From positions 40,638-104,637 of the forward strand of contig JABBZI010000014.1 of assembly GCA_012955965.1 (NCBI GenBank): 64,000 bases of DNA, in the 5' to 3' direction. Below, piece after piece: positions 16,915 through 25,291 of this stretch. Numbering within the stretch: the first letter of the stretch is position 1; every line of letters starts with the position of its first letter. Position numbers and translations under genes: made by a program. This DNA comes from Clostridioides difficile (GTDB taxonomy: Bacteria > Bacillota > Clostridia > Peptostreptococcales > Peptostreptococcaceae). Below the pieces are notes generated by a model. It had not been told where the DNA came from. It saw only the letters and a list, made by a program, of their open reading frames with translations, and searched no databases.

Positions 16915-17709
16915 CTACTTATTTTCAAAAACCGGTTTTCTCTTCTCTATAAAAGCATCCATTCCCTCTTGTTTATCTCTTGTAGCAAAAGTTAAACCTG
17001 CGATATCCTTCTCTAGTTCAAGAGCATTTTTTAAATCCATATCTATCCCCTTATTAATAACAACTTTTGCATATCTTATTGCTATTGGTGCTTTTTCAAC
17101 GATTTGGTTCATCATCTTCATTGCCTCTTCTAAAAGTACATCCCTTGGAACTACTTTATTAACAAGACCAATTGATTTGGCCTCTTCTGCATTTACTTGC
17201 CTTCCTGTAAAAATTAATTCCTTGGCTATCCCAGTTCCAACAAGCCTTGATAATCTTTGAGTTCCTCCAAAACATGGAATAACTCCTAAATTAACTTCTG
17301 GTTGTCCAAATACAGCCTTTTCTGATGCAATTCTAATGTCACAACTCATAGCAAGTTCACATCCACCACCTAATGCATATCCATTAACTGCTGCTATTAC
17401 TATTTTCTCAAGAGCTTCAATTTTATCAAAAACTCCTTGGGCATAACCTGCATACTTTCTGCCTTCTTCACTTTTATAGTTTTGCATCTGACGTATATCA
17501 GCTCCAGCTACAAAAACTTTCCCCTCTCCAGTAATAATAACTCCTAATATTTCCTCTTTTTCTGATACTACATCAATAACTTGAGATAATTCTCTAAGAG
17601 TATCATTATTAAGAGCATTTAAAGCCTTAGGTCTATTTATAGTAATAATACAGACTTTATCCTTAAGTTCCACCTTAAGATTTTTCAAGCTTTCCATTTC
17701 AAATCCCAT
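16915..17709 (-). CDS. Enoyl-CoA hydratase/crotonase
   Basis: A 264-residue crotonase-fold protein. The oxyanion-hole region VAGADIRQM and both catalytic glutamates are present (E118 in GGGCELAMSCD and E138 in FGQPEVNLG), as expected for a true hydratase/dehydratase of 3-hydroxyacyl-CoA. First gene of the sigma-54 operon. In the proposed pathway it dehydrates a 3-hydroxyacyl-CoA to the enoyl-CoA that the dehydrogenase then reduces. The ATG at 17707-17709 follows GGGGGG at good spacing; an internal ATG four codons later is less well placed. Confidence 0.93.
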   Translation of the reverse strand: MGFEMESLKNLKVELKDKVCIITINRPKALNALNNDTLRELSQVIDVVSEKEEILGVIITGEGKVFVAGADIRQMQNYKSEEGRKYAGYAQGVFDKIEALEKIVIAAVNGYALGGGCELAMSCDIRIASEKAVFGQPEVNLGVIPCFGGTQRLSRLVGTGIAKELIFTGRQVNAEEAKSIGLVNKVVPRDVLLEEAMKMMNQIVEKAPIAIRYAKVVINKGIDMDLKNALELEKDIAGLTFATRDKQEGMDAFIEKRKPVFENK

Positions 17710-17765
17710 CGTATTCCCCCCATTATATATTGTTATTTTTTCTACATTTCTTGTTAATATATATT

Positions 17766-17782
17766 AGCAAGTTCTAAGCCAA
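17766..17782 (-). promoter_or_regulatory. Sigma-54 (-24/-12) promoter
   Basis: Minus strand TTGGCTTAGAACTTGCT: the invariant GG and GC are separated by exactly 10 bases, as sigma-54 requires (consensus TTGGCAC-N5-TTGCT). The predicted start leaves a leader of about 45 bases to the crotonase ATG. An activator gene is present at the end of the operon. Confidence 0.85.
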
Positions 17783-17950
17783 CTTATATTAAATTTCATT
17801 ATTTTCGTTAAAAAATTGTTTTTTTTAATGAAATAAACAAAATATACATAAATTTCACTAAATTTTTAATAGTTTTTAACTTTAAACCTGCTAAAATTAT
17901 AATTCATTAAAGAATTTTTCTTCAGTAAAATCCATAAAACAATATTTTTG

Positions 17951-18017
17951 TCTCATTTTCGAGAAAATACCCGAAAAATCTAGTCTCACTTTTGATAATA
18001 TAGTCTCATTTTTGATA
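17951..18017 (-). promoter_or_regulatory. Probable upstream activating sequences (three repeats)
   Basis: TCTCATTTTCGAGA (17951-17964), TCTCACTTTTGATA (17984-17997) and TCTCATTTTTGATA (18004-18017) are three copies of a dyad TCTCA-N4-TGAGA, the first the most symmetric. They lie roughly 170-250 bases upstream of the -24/-12 promoter, the normal place for an enhancer-binding protein. Copies 2 and 3 are 20 bases apart, two helical turns. The rest of the 559-base gap 17710-18268 is AT-rich and holds only the promoter and the terminator listed. Confidence 0.7.
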
Positions 18018-18061
18018 TTTTACTATATATTTATCCCTATAATATAGATTTCTTAACAAAA

Positions 18062-18106
18062 ATAGAAAAAGCTACAAAGACTTAATGTCTAAATAGCTTT
18101 TTCTAT
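18062..18106 (-). terminator. Terminator of the HMG-CoA-lyase operon
   Basis: ATAGAAAAAGCTA (18062-18074) pairs with TAGCTTTTTCTAT (18094-18106); on the minus strand TTTTTG follows. It lies about 160 bases after the CoA-transferase stop and separates this operon from the sigma-54 operon. Confidence 0.8.
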
Positions 18107-18268
18107 ATTAAATACTACTGCTAATTTTAGATTTAACTTACAATGTTGATTTAATCATTTCTTGATATTATTCTAAAATCTTTATGTATATTCATAAATA
18201 CCTTAACAATAGATACATTGAATTGTTTTATAATTTCATTAATATTATCTCTATACTTTTCTCTAAAA

Positions 18269-19462
18269 TTAAATAACTCCACTCTCCTTTAAATCTTTTA
18301 TTTTTTCACTATCCAAACCAAGCCAAGTACTATAAACCTCTTCATTATTTTCTCCTAAAGATGGTGCTGGTATATTAATTTGAGATTTTGTTGTCATCAA
18401 CTTAACTGGATTTCCATTGACTCTCATATCTCCTATAATAGGATGTTTCATGTCTACAATCATTTCCCTTGCTTTTGCAATGTGTTCATCTGTTGTGACA
18501 TTGCCAAGATTATAAATAGGTGCAGCAGGAACTCCAGCCTCTGAGATTAAATCAACAGCTTCTTTTATTGTATATTTAACAGACCATTTTTCTATTTCTG
18601 GTTTAAGAGCCTTATGATGTTCACAACGATTAAGATTTGTTTTAAATCTTTCATCTGTTAAAAGCTCCTCTCTAAAAAGTACTTTTTTACACAATTTTTC
18701 AAACAATTTGTCATTACCACAGCCTATTACAAAGTTACCATCACTTGCCTTAAAAGAATCATAAGGATAAGCAGAAGCATATCTATTTCCCATAAGTTCA
18801 GGTTGACCTGAATCAAAATATCTTTGTATACCAGTCTCAAGAGATGATACAACTGAATCAACGAGGGAAACATCTACTCTTTGTCCTTTTCCAAATATCT
18901 TTCTAGCATTAAGTGCCATAAGTATACCAATAGTTAAATTCATACCTCCCAAGACATCTCCCATAGCATTTCCTACTCTTGTTGGTTCTCCTCCTTCATT
19001 TCCTGTTATACTCATAAGTCCACCCATTGCTTGTGCAATAATATCATATCCTGGACGCTCTGAATATGGACCATAACATCCAAAACCTGACACAGCTCCA
19101 TAAATTATTTGATTATTAACTTTAGACAATTCATCATAGCCAAGTCCTAACTTTTCCATTACACCTGGTCTATAATTTTCCACCACGACATCAGCCTCTT
19201 TTACCATTTCTAAAAATATATTTTTACCTTCTTCTGATTTAAGATTTAAAGTCACACCTTTCTTATTTCTATTTATATTTGCATAATACAAACTTTCTCC
19301 ATTTACAAAAGGCCCAAATTTTCTTGTATCATCACCTTTTTTTGGTACTTCTATTTTTATGACCTGTGCCCCAAAATCAGCCAACATCATTGTACAATAT
19401 GGTCCTGCAAGGACTCTAGTAAGATCAAGTACTTTTATATTGCTTAATGCTCCTTTTTTCAT
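18269..19462 (-). CDS. Class III CoA-transferase (second)
   Basis: A 397-residue family III CoA-transferase with N-terminal VLDLTRVLAGPYCTMMLADFGAQVIKIE-type pattern and the catalytic Asp at 169 in GNAMGDV, the same residue number as in formyl-CoA transferase. In this operon it probably makes the CoA ester of the acid brought in by the MatC-like carrier, for cleavage by the lyase. It differs clearly from the CoA-transferase at 14117-15349, so it is not a recent duplicate. Last gene of a three-gene unit. RBS TTGGAGG. Confidence 0.9.
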   Translation of the reverse strand: MKKGALSNIKVLDLTRVLAGPYCTMMLADFGAQVIKIEVPKKGDDTRKFGPFVNGESLYYANINRNKKGVTLNLKSEEGKNIFLEMVKEADVVVENYRPGVMEKLGLGYDELSKVNNQIIYGAVSGFGCYGPYSERPGYDIIAQAMGGLMSITGNEGGEPTRVGNAMGDVLGGMNLTIGILMALNARKIFGKGQRVDVSLVDSVVSSLETGIQRYFDSGQPELMGNRYASAYPYDSFKASDGNFVIGCGNDKLFEKLCKKVLFREELLTDERFKTNLNRCEHHKALKPEIEKWSVKYTIKEAVDLISEAGVPAAPIYNLGNVTTDEHIAKAREMIVDMKHPIIGDMRVNGNPVKLMTTKSQINIPAPSLGENNEEVYSTWLGLDSEKIKDLKESGVI

Positions 19463-19538
19463 ATCTATACCTCCAATTTATATTATATTACTCAATATTA
19501 AAAGTTAAGTTTAATAACAAATTCCTCAATTATTGAAA

Positions 19539-20801
19539 TTAATGCATTATATGTGCTATTACATTAAAGAATAAAACTGATACTACTGCAATAACCAGTA
19601 ATCCAACTGCACTCATAATGAAAAGTTGAACAAATACCTTATTTTGTTCTTCTTTATTGAAATCTTTCTTACTTGACCCCATTGCTGCTAGAATCAATGC
19701 ACCACCAGTAGAAAGTGGACTTACTCCAGCAAGAGAACCTCCTACACCGACTGCTGCAATAAGTGCTATTGGGTCTACTCCTCCAACTGATTTAGCTATA
19801 TCAACACACATAGGCATCATAGTTGGATACACTACTGCTAATGCTGAACTTACCATAGACATAAGTCCTGCTGAAATACTCATAATTGGAGTAGCTGTTT
19901 TACTATTCATTAGTGATGATAATGCATTACTCATCAAGTCAATACCTCCTGCTGCATCTACAATTGTCATCATTGCTCCCACTCCAAGGACCATTACTAT
20001 TGTACTCCATGGAATTGCCTTAATACATTCTCCATCTTCAGCGATATTGAAAAGAAGAAGTACAGCTGAAACTGAAAAAGCAGCAAGCCCAACATTCATA
20101 TCGAAAAATATAATAAAAGCAATCATGACTACTATACTTATAAGAGAAATTATTTGCTTTACATTAAACTTTTCTATACTCTTACTATCTATAATATTTA
20201 TAGGTTTTTTAAGTTTATATCCTTTAAAAATTATGAACAATACTATTGAAAATACAATCGTTGATAAGGTCTGACATGCTAAAATAGTAGGCATGACATT
20301 TTCAATTCCGACATTCCCTGCAACAGTTGTTATGATTTGACCTTCAGGAGTAATAGGTGTCATACGACCTGCCATTAATCCACATTCGCCTATAAGTGCA
20401 AGCATTACAGGATTATAACCAACAGTTATTGCTACTGGAACAGCCATTGCTGGAATTATCGCAAGTGCTGGAATTGCACCTGGACCTACACCTGCAACAA
20501 TAAATCCTGCAATAAAAACTGCTATTGGAATAAGCCAAACTCGCTTACCAGAAATAGCAACTATTTTTTCTGCAACTAATTTTAATGCTCCAGTTGAATT
20601 TACTATTGCAAAAAGTAGTGTTATTCCAACAAGTGTTGTAAACATTGAGTTACTTATTGCTCCATAAAGCTCTTTTTCATCCATACCAAATATTCTAACC
20701 GCTATTACACCAACAGCTAAAGCTAAAATACCCGCATTATTCTTACGTACAAAGGCTAGTACAATAACACCTAAAAACAAAATTAAAGCTATAATATCCA
20801 T
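19539..20801 (-). CDS. MatC-like dicarboxylate carrier (SLC13/ion-transporter superfamily)
   Basis: A 420-residue integral membrane protein with about 11-12 hydrophobic segments. The N-terminal part (LALAVGVIAVRIFGM, ISNSMFTTLVGITLLFAIVNSTGAL) and GPGAIPALAIIPAMAVP resemble the MatC N-terminal family of malonate/dicarboxylate carriers. It lies between the lyase and the CoA-transferase (46 and 76 bases apart), so the cargo is expected to be the acid that those enzymes process, probably a hydroxy-dicarboxylate. RBS GGGGAGG. Confidence 0.85.
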   Translation of the reverse strand: MDIIALILFLGVIVLAFVRKNNAGILALAVGVIAVRIFGMDEKELYGAISNSMFTTLVGITLLFAIVNSTGALKLVAEKIVAISGKRVWLIPIAVFIAGFIVAGVGPGAIPALAIIPAMAVPVAITVGYNPVMLALIGECGLMAGRMTPITPEGQIITTVAGNVGIENVMPTILACQTLSTIVFSIVLFIIFKGYKLKKPINIIDSKSIEKFNVKQIISLISIVVMIAFIIFFDMNVGLAAFSVSAVLLLFNIAEDGECIKAIPWSTIVMVLGVGAMMTIVDAAGGIDLMSNALSSLMNSKTATPIMSISAGLMSMVSSALAVVYPTMMPMCVDIAKSVGGVDPIALIAAVGVGGSLAGVSPLSTGGALILAAMGSSKKDFNKEEQNKVFVQLFIMSAVGLLVIAVVSVLFFNVIAHIMH

Positions 20802-20847
20802 ATTATCCTCCCCAAATCAGTTATTTTTTTAATACCCATTTTATTAA

Positions 20848-21753
20848 TTAAGATAATTGACAACTAGAAATTCCAGATTTTATATTTACATGATGACCAC
20901 TATATACTCCCTCTACAAAACTCTTTTGATACTTAGATAATTCGAGAAGTTTGTTAAAATCTACTCCTGTGTCATATCCCATACGTTCAAGCATATACAC
21001 CAAATCTTCAGTTGCAGTATTACCAGATGCACCAGGTGCAAAAGGGCAACCTCCTAAACCACCAAGTGTAGATTGAACAGTAGTAATACCAGACTCAATA
21101 GCAGCAAGAGTATTAACCATCCCCATATTTCTAGTATCATGTATATGTACCTGCAATCTACATTCTGGTAATGCATCAACTAATGCGCAAATAGTCTCTC
21201 TAACTTGTTTAGGGTCAGCGATACCTATAGTATCGGCTAAGTTCATCTCTCTGACACCGTTTTCCCAAAGGCATTTGCTAAATGCTACCACATCCTCTAT
21301 CTTTGGTATTCCTTCAAAAGGGCATCCAAACACTGTAGCTATTCCAACACATATATTCATTTCAGGATAGGAATCTATTATTTTTTTGAGTTCAGCAATA
21401 GATTCTTCATGAGTTCGATTTATATTTTTCTTATTATGCGTTTCACTCAAGGAGATAACATAAGATATATCTTTTATTCCATTATCCCATGCAAGCTTAG
21501 CTCCATATAAATTTGGAACTAATGCATAAAGCTTTACATCAGGATAATTTTTTACACAGTAGGTTGCTATTTCTTTTGCATCCTTCATCTGAGGAATGGC
21601 TTTTGGACTTACAAATGAACTAATTTCTAATTCTTTAATACCAGCGTTAACAAGACCATCAATAATTTTTAGTTTTTTATCTGTATCTAGGAATTCTTTC
21701 AGATTTTGAAATCCATCTCTTGGACCAACTTCAAGTATATTTATTTTACTCAT
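20848..21753 (-). CDS. Hydroxymethylglutaryl-CoA lyase family protein
   Basis: A 301-residue TIM-barrel lyase. The start EVGPRDGFQN carries the catalytic Arg-Asp pair (R12, D13), HIHDT supplies metal-binding His residues, and the family signature GGLGGCPFAPGASGN holds the catalytic Cys. This is the HMG-CoA lyase pattern, cleaving HMG-CoA to acetyl-CoA and acetoacetate; a related hydroxy-acyl-CoA substrate is possible. A longer frame begins at 21795, but the AAAGGGGGC site directs the ATG at 21751-21753. First gene of an operon with a carrier and a CoA-transferase; controlled by operator-like boxes shared with the divergent LacI regulator. Confidence 0.9.
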   Translation of the reverse strand: MSKINILEVGPRDGFQNLKEFLDTDKKLKIIDGLVNAGIKELEISSFVSPKAIPQMKDAKEIATYCVKNYPDVKLYALVPNLYGAKLAWDNGIKDISYVISLSETHNKKNINRTHEESIAELKKIIDSYPEMNICVGIATVFGCPFEGIPKIEDVVAFSKCLWENGVREMNLADTIGIADPKQVRETICALVDALPECRLQVHIHDTRNMGMVNTLAAIESGITTVQSTLGGLGGCPFAPGASGNTATEDLVYMLERMGYDTGVDFNKLLELSKYQKSFVEGVYSGHHVNIKSGISSCQLS

Positions 21754-21773
21754 CTCTTTGCCCCCTTTATTTA

Positions 21774-21808
21774 CAGTAACATAACAAGCTAGCATTGTTA
21801 TGTTACTG
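21774..21808. promoter_or_regulatory. 14-base inverted repeat in the lyase leader
   Basis: CAGTAACATAACAA (21774-21787) and TTGTTATGTTACTG (21795-21808) are perfect complements around a 7-base centre. In the RNA this hairpin would end about 10 bases before the ribosome binding site of the lyase; in DNA it is a large operator-like dyad. It has no T tract, so it is not an ordinary terminator. Confidence 0.75.
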
Positions 21809-22000
21809 CTTAATATTGCTTAATTTTCACTTATTATAAGCTTGTTTAAGCACATTATAATCTTATATGTTCAGTTTTGTCAACACAATAAATACATTTT
21901 AATATTTATTTATTTTCACTTATTAGGATTTGTATATTGTAGAATATTGTTCTTTGATTAGATGTATGCTAAGATAATAAATGTAAGCAAGTTTAAGCAA
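21807..22000. promoter_or_regulatory. Cluster of TTGCTTAA boxes, likely operators of the LacI-type regulator
   Basis: TGCTTAA occurs at 21807-21813 and 21817-21823 (ten bases apart), inverted as TTAAGCA at 21846-21852 (inside GCTTGTTTAAGC), and TAAGCAA/TTAAGCAA at 21984-21990 and 21993-22000 just before the regulator's ribosome binding site. The third overlaps the start point of the lyase promoter. The arrangement fits repression of both divergent units by the LacI-family protein. Confidence 0.65.
21854..21883 (-). promoter_or_regulatory. Promoter of the HMG-CoA-lyase operon
   Basis: Minus strand TTGACA (21878-21883), 18-base spacer, TATAAT (21854-21859): both hexamers are perfect. A TTAAGCA box lies immediately downstream at the expected start. 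Confidence 0.8.
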
Positions 22001-22022
22001 CTATTCAAGGAGGATTTTTATT

Positions 22023-23027
22023 ATGGCAACAATCAAAGATATTGCAAAAGATTGTGGTCTTTCTTCAGCAACAGTCTCCTATGTTTTAAGTGGTAAAGGA
22101 AATGAACGAAGAATTCCACTACATACACAAGATATAGTTTTAAATTCAGCAGATAAGCTCGGATATAAACGCTCTACTCCTAGAGCTCATAATCATATTC
22201 AAATAGCGTTTTATTGGCAAGATGCTGGTTTTGAATTGGCCTCAACGAATATATTTCAAGCAATAAACCATGTCATTTCTTTAGAACATTTAGATGTAAA
22301 CATTATAATACGACCTTATACTGTTGGTCATTTATGTGATGACGAATATCTTTTTTCAAATAATTATTATGATGGTGTTGTTTTAACAGGTATCAATGCG
22401 GATGATATAGAATACCTATTGAAAAATAAACCCAAAATCCCTGTAGTTGTTGTAAATCGTGAAATAGAAGGCTTTTCAAGTGTATCTATTGATAATGAAG
22501 AGACTGGTCGCATAGCAGCCCTACATGCTATTAAAAATGGTAAAAATGACATAGCTGTTGTATTTAATCCATCTTCATTTACATGTATGACTTTACGAGG
22601 TAAATCCTTTTTAAATACATGTGAGGAACATGGAATATATTTACCAGATTCCATATATTATTGTTCTAATAAAATAGATAGTGGATATGATATCGCTCAA
22701 AAAATGATTGCAAGAAACTCAATAAAAAAAGTAATCTTTTGTAACCATGATGTAGTCGCTCTTGGTATGATGAACGCATTTAATGAGTCAGGAATTGCAA
22801 TTGGAAATGATGTTCAGATATTTGCAGCAAGCAATGGACCTTCAAGACTAATGGCAAGAAGTACACCACCATTAACAGTTATAGACTTAAAAATGGAGGA
22901 AACAGCAGAACGTAGCCTTCGAATGATTATTGATATTGTTACTGGCAGAATAAGTGGTATTCAACGTCAAGTAATATACCCATCAATCATCTATAGACAA
23001 TCAAGTCCTGTTCAAGACCTATTATAA
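22023..23027 (+). CDS. LacI-family transcriptional regulator
   Basis: A 334-residue regulator with the LacI helix-turn-helix at the N terminus (TIKDIAKDCGLSSATVSYVLSG) and a periplasmic-binding-protein-like ligand domain (IDNEETGR, NGPSRL, ERSLRMIIDIV). It is divergent from the HMG-CoA-lyase operon with 269 bases between the starts and repeated TTGCTTAA boxes on both sides, so it most likely represses that operon and itself until its ligand (the acid or its CoA ester) appears. Strong AAGGAGG site. Confidence 0.92.
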   Translation: MATIKDIAKDCGLSSATVSYVLSGKGNERRIPLHTQDIVLNSADKLGYKRSTPRAHNHIQIAFYWQDAGFELASTNIFQAINHVISLEHLDVNIIIRPYTVGHLCDDEYLFSNNYYDGVVLTGINADDIEYLLKNKPKIPVVVVNREIEGFSSVSIDNEETGRIAALHAIKNGKNDIAVVFNPSSFTCMTLRGKSFLNTCEEHGIYLPDSIYYCSNKIDSGYDIAQKMIARNSIKKVIFCNHDVVALGMMNAFNESGIAIGNDVQIFAASNGPSRLMARSTPPLTVIDLKMEETAERSLRMIIDIVTGRISGIQRQVIYPSIIYRQSSPVQDLL

Positions 23028-23088
23028 TATTATTCGTTTTGCAAGATATATTTTTAGTATTTATAAAACAGTTTTTATAAATATAAAA

Positions 23089-23140
23089 ACACCTCTAAAC
23101 CATATTTACATATTATTATGCAAACGTGGTTTAGAGGTGT
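23089..23140 (-). terminator. Terminator between lacI and yebC (convergent)
   Basis: ACACCTCTAAACCA (23089-23102) pairs perfectly with TGGTTTAGAGGTGT (23127-23140). On the minus strand TTTTTATATTT follows, giving a strong terminator for yebC; it may also end the plus-strand regulator. Confidence 0.85.
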
Positions 23141-23165
23141 ATACATTTCTAAGGTATTAGAATAT

Positions 23166-23888
23166 TTACTCTTCTATTTCCCAGTTATGATATATATCTT
23201 GAACATCATCATCTTCTTCAAGCATATCAACTAATTTATTCATCATTTTTAAATGAGCTTCTTCAGTTAATACAGTTGTAGTTTGAGGTATCATCTTTAC
23301 ATCAGCAGATATAAACTCATACCCTTTAGCTTTCAACTCATCACGAACACTAGAAAAATCTTCTGGTGTAGTTATTATTTCATAACCATCTTCTTCTGTT
23401 ATAAAATCTTCAGCTCCTGCTTCTAATGCAATATCCATCAATTCTTCTTCTGAAATTCCATCTCCTGAACCAACTAATATCTGTCCCTTTTTATCAAACA
23501 TAAAAGACACACATCCACTAGTTCCTAAGTTTCCTCCATTTTTGTCGAAGTAATATCTTACATTACCAGCAGTTCTGTTTTTGTTGTCAGTTAAAGTTTC
23601 TACTATAACTGCAACTCCACCAGGACCATAACCTTCATAAACTATAGTTTCATAGTCATCACCAGCACCTGCTCCAGCACCTTTAGCGATAGCTCTATCT
23701 ATATTATCATTTGGCATATTATCTGCCTTAGCTTTTTCTATAGCTGTCTTTAAAGCTGCATTATACTCTGGGTCTGCTCCACTTTCTTTAGCAGCAACTG
23801 CTATTGCTCTAGCATGTTTAGTAAATATTTTTGCTCTTTGAGCATCTTGTTTACCTTTTCTATTAATTATATTACCTATACGTCCCAT
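23166..23888 (-). CDS. yebC: YebC/PmpR-family regulator (TACO1 family)
   Basis: A 240-residue member of a family once described as transcription factors and more recently linked to translation of difficult sequences. The diagnostic start [21 protein letters not shown] and middle [17 protein letters not shown] are present. A longer frame starts at 23912, but GGAGTGG upstream selects the ATG at 23886-23888. It has its own terminator and follows nadE after 82 bases. Confidence 0.93.
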   Translation of the reverse strand: MGRIGNIINRKGKQDAQRAKIFTKHARAIAVAAKESGADPEYNAALKTAIEKAKADNMPNDNIDRAIAKGAGAGAGDDYETIVYEGYGPGGVAVIVETLTDNKNRTAGNVRYYFDKNGGNLGTSGCVSFMFDKKGQILVGSGDGISEEELMDIALEAGAEDFITEEDGYEIITTPEDFSSVRDELKAKGYEFISADVKMIPQTTTVLTEEAHLKMMNKLVDMLEEDDDVQDIYHNWEIEE

Positions 23889-23970
23889 ATTTCCACTCCT
23901 TAATACGTACAATTAGTTATTCTAATTTTTATCACTTGTAAATTTTATCACAAATCTTTAAAATAGTAAA

Positions 23971-24726
23971 TTAGAACTTAGGAGGTTGTGCAGGCGTTTT
24001 TCTCTTATGTTCACTTATTCTATGAAGTCTTTCAATTATCTCTTGGTCTCTTTGAGGAACTTCATCTAATTTCCCTTGTAATACAGCATCTATCATATTG
24101 TAAGTAGTTCCCATTTCATTTTCATCTGTTTGACCTTCCCAAAGACCTGCAGAAGGAGCTTTATTTATTAAATCTTCATGAACACCAAGTTCTTTTGCCC
24201 AGTCATACACTTCTCCTTTAGTTAAGTTCGCAATTGGTAAAATATCAACTCCACCATCACCAAATTTAGTAAAGTATCCTGTATGTATTTCTGCAGCATT
24301 ATCTGTACCAACAACTAGATATCCTAGATTGTTAGCAATTGTATAAATAGTACTCATTCTTACTCTGGCTCTTAAATTTGCATCTGTCATCTTTAAATAT
24401 TCTTCTCTATATAAATGTTTCTCTTTTAAATTTCCTACTACCATGTCTAATATAGCACTTTGTGGCTCTATAAGGTCTAAATCAAGATATTCTATATCAC
24501 AACCTTCTATAACCTTAAGTGCATCTTCTCTATCTTGAGGATTACTTTTTATGCTCATTATAACTCCCATAGAGTTTTCTGGAAATGCCTTTTTAATTAA
24601 ATTAGCAACTACTGCTGAATCAATTCCCCCAGATACACCGACAATTAATCCTTTTGCATTTGCCTCATTAACCTTATTTATAAGCCATTCTACAGTTTTG
24701 TCTATTTGTATTTTTATATTTGACAT
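23971..24726 (-). CDS. nadE: NAD synthetase, ammonia-dependent
   Basis: A 251-residue N-type ATP pyrophosphatase. The P-loop is SGGIDS at 32-37, and VGTDNAAEIHTGYFTKFGDGG is the family's NaAD/ATP-binding region. There is no glutaminase domain, so it uses ammonia to convert nicotinate adenine dinucleotide to NAD. RBS GAGAGGAG. An extended -10 promoter lies just upstream. Confidence 0.95.
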   Translation of the reverse strand: MSNIKIQIDKTVEWLINKVNEANAKGLIVGVSGGIDSAVVANLIKKAFPENSMGVIMSIKSNPQDREDALKVIEGCDIEYLDLDLIEPQSAILDMVVGNLKEKHLYREEYLKMTDANLRARVRMSTIYTIANNLGYLVVGTDNAAEIHTGYFTKFGDGGVDILPIANLTKGEVYDWAKELGVHEDLINKAPSAGLWEGQTDENEMGTTYNMIDAVLQGKLDEVPQRDQEIIERLHRISEHKRKTPAQPPKF

Positions 24727-24764
24727 TGTTATCTCCTCTCAAATTTGCTACTTTGTTTTAATAT

Positions 24765-24773
24765 ATTATACCA
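24765..24773 (-). promoter_or_regulatory. Extended -10 promoter of nadE
   Basis: Minus strand TGGTATAAT: a perfect TATAAT with the TGn extension, about 40 bases before the nadE start. No good -35 hexamer is visible. Confidence 0.5.
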
Positions 24774-24904
24774 TATATTAATATGTTGTTTTAATATGTT
24801 TTTTTTTATGCAAAATTAAGTAAACATGAAAGATTATATTTAATCTTATTTTATATAAATATAATTTGCCTGTTTTGGTAAAACTATTTCAGAAGGTGAT
24901 TTTT

Positions 24905-25291
24905 ATGAAAAAAACTGATGATTTAAAGAAAAAATATTTTGATTTTAATTTAAAAAATACGATAATTGGAGTTTTTACAGGATTTATAAATGGAGTTTTT
25001 GGTTCTGGAGGAGGTACTCTTTTGGTTCCAATATTAAATGACATCGTTAAGGTAGAAGAACATAAATCTCATGCAACTGCTCTTTCTATAATAATTTTCT
25101 TAACGACAGCAAGTTCTGTTTTATATGTATCTAAAGGTACTTACGACGTTAATTTGACAATAAAAGTTGCAGTTGGAAGCATTCTTGGTGGTATCATAGG
25201 AGCAAAACTACTAAATAAGGTTACTGGAAAGTTTCTTAGAATTTCTTTTGGAATAATCATGATAATTGCAGCATTAAGGATGGTGTTCTAA
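24905..25291 (+). CDS. TauE/SafE-family half-transporter, first half
   Basis: A 128-residue membrane protein equal to one of the two repeats of a normal TauE/SafE anion permease. The repeat motif FTGFINGVFGSGGGTLLVPIL is visible. A frame extending back to 24866 is less likely because AGAAGGTGA selects the ATG at 24905. Its TAA overlaps the ATG of the next gene by one base (TAATG), so the two halves are probably translated together and assemble as a heterodimer. Likely an anion or sulfonate/sulfite exporter, substrate unknown. Confidence 0.85.
   Translation: MKKTDDLKKKYFDFNLKNTIIGVFTGFINGVFGSGGGTLLVPILNDIVKVEEHKSHATALSIIIFLTTASSVLYVSKGTYDVNLTIKVAVGSILGGIIGAKLLNKVTGKFLRISFGIIMIIAALRMVF

Noticed and set aside
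9647..17709. Naming the operon carnitine (cai) genes
   Set aside because: The permease is GntP-type, not CaiT/BCCT, and there is no CaiC or CaiE, so the substrate is left open.
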